A program made the translations under genes and the position numbers. From NCBI GenBank assembly GCA_003552785.1, contig PUOQ01000024.1, positions 1 to 15,602 on the forward strand: a stretch of DNA of 15,602 bases, read 5' to 3'. The DNA is from Dehalococcoidia bacterium (lineage in GTDB: Bacteria > Chloroflexota > Dehalococcoidia > Dehalococcoidales > CSSed11-197). Under the pieces are notes generated by a model. It made no database searches, was not told the DNA's origin, and saw nothing but the letters and a program-made list of their open reading frames with translations. This document shows, in pieces, positions 15,246-15,602 of this stretch (positions within the stretch are counted from its first letter, which is position 1; every line of letters begins with the position of its first letter).

Positions 15246-15602
15246 TAGCTCTTGTAATAGATAAACCCGGTGTCTTTAACCGCATTTCCAGCCTTTTCAG
15301 GCGCCGGGGTTTTAATATGGACAGTATTGCCGTCGGTCACAGTGAAAAGCAAAATATATCACGGGTAACGATTGTTGTTGATGGTTCAAATGTACAGGTT
15401 GAACAGGTAAGAAAACAGCTGGAAAAGAATGTAGATATAGTTAAAGTTACCGATATTACTAACCGTGATACAATTACCAGGGAGCTTGCTTTGATTAAAG
15501 TGCACGCTAATTCAACCACCAGGAGCGAGATAATCCAGATTGTTGACATATTCAGGGCAAAGATTGTCGATGTAGCTCCGGGATCATTGACTGTTGAAGT
15601 AA
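15221..15602 (+). CDS. ilvN: Acetolactate synthase small (regulatory) subunit, 3' end cut by window
   Basis: The frame opens at ATG 15221, inside the end of ilvB, with AAAGAGGTGA just upstream, and stays open to the window edge (127 residues visible). The N-terminus has the ACT domain layout of IlvN/IlvH: HTIVALVIDKPGVFNRISSL at 6-25, then RRGFNMDSIAVG at 28-39, then RVTIVVDG and a VEQVRKQLEKNVDIVKV helix-strand unit. The second region with ELALIKVHA begins the C-terminal domain. ACT domains bind valine and mediate feedback inhibition of IlvB while raising its activity. The 25-nt overlap with ilvB points to coupled translation of the two subunits. The symbol could equally be ilvH. Confidence 0.95.
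   Translation, partial: MATQKHTIVALVIDKPGVFNRISSLFRRRGFNMDSIAVGHSEKQNISRVTIVVDGSNVQVEQVRKQLEKNVDIVKVTDITNRDTITRELALIKVHANSTTRSEIIQIVDIFRAKIVDVAPGSLTVEV

Overview
This window is a dense block of biosynthetic genes from a bacterium. There are no RNA genes, mobile elements or CRISPR arrays. Moderate base composition, TTG and GTG starts, tight gene packing and the his/pur/ilv gene mix fit a free-living prototroph. My best guess is a member of the Chloroflexota, perhaps near Dehalococcoidia; this is a low-confidence impression from protein style, not a demonstrated placement.

Layout. (1) 2-4742, plus strand: a histidine operon hisZ(3' part)-hisG-hisD-hisC-hisB, with touching or overlapping genes. 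(2) 4769-10502, minus strand: a purine operon transcribed in the order guaA-purD-purE-purB-purC, converging on hisB. (3) 10503-10578: a short divergent control region with promoter-like elements on both strands around a perfect 6-1-6 palindrome. (4) 10579-11658, plus strand: tsaC-rpiB. (5) 11659-11845: a control region with two similar promoter-like units and an intrinsic terminator placed after them and before the next gene, which looks like an attenuator. (6) 11846-15602, plus strand: ilvD-ilvB-ilvN(5' part), for branched-chain amino acids.

How the genes work together. HisG condenses ATP with PRPP, and HisZ is the regulatory partner of short-form HisG. HisB, HisC and HisD carry out later steps of histidine synthesis; hisA, hisF, hisH and hisI/E are not here. 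PurD, PurE, PurC and PurB act in de novo purine synthesis (PurB twice) and GuaA makes GMP. Histidine synthesis consumes ATP and returns AICAR to the purine pathway, and RpiB feeds ribose 5-phosphate to PRPP, so the block is metabolically coherent. IlvB/IlvN and IlvD make the precursors of valine, isoleucine and leucine.

The most unusual feature is HisG. It is a 470-residue chain with two complete HisG-type catalytic domains in tandem instead of one. The N-terminal copy keeps the opening PKG loop but has lost the PRPP-binding loop. The C-terminal copy keeps the PRPP loop (ETGGT) but has an altered opening loop. This complementary decay suggests an obligate fused pseudo-heterodimer working with HisZ.
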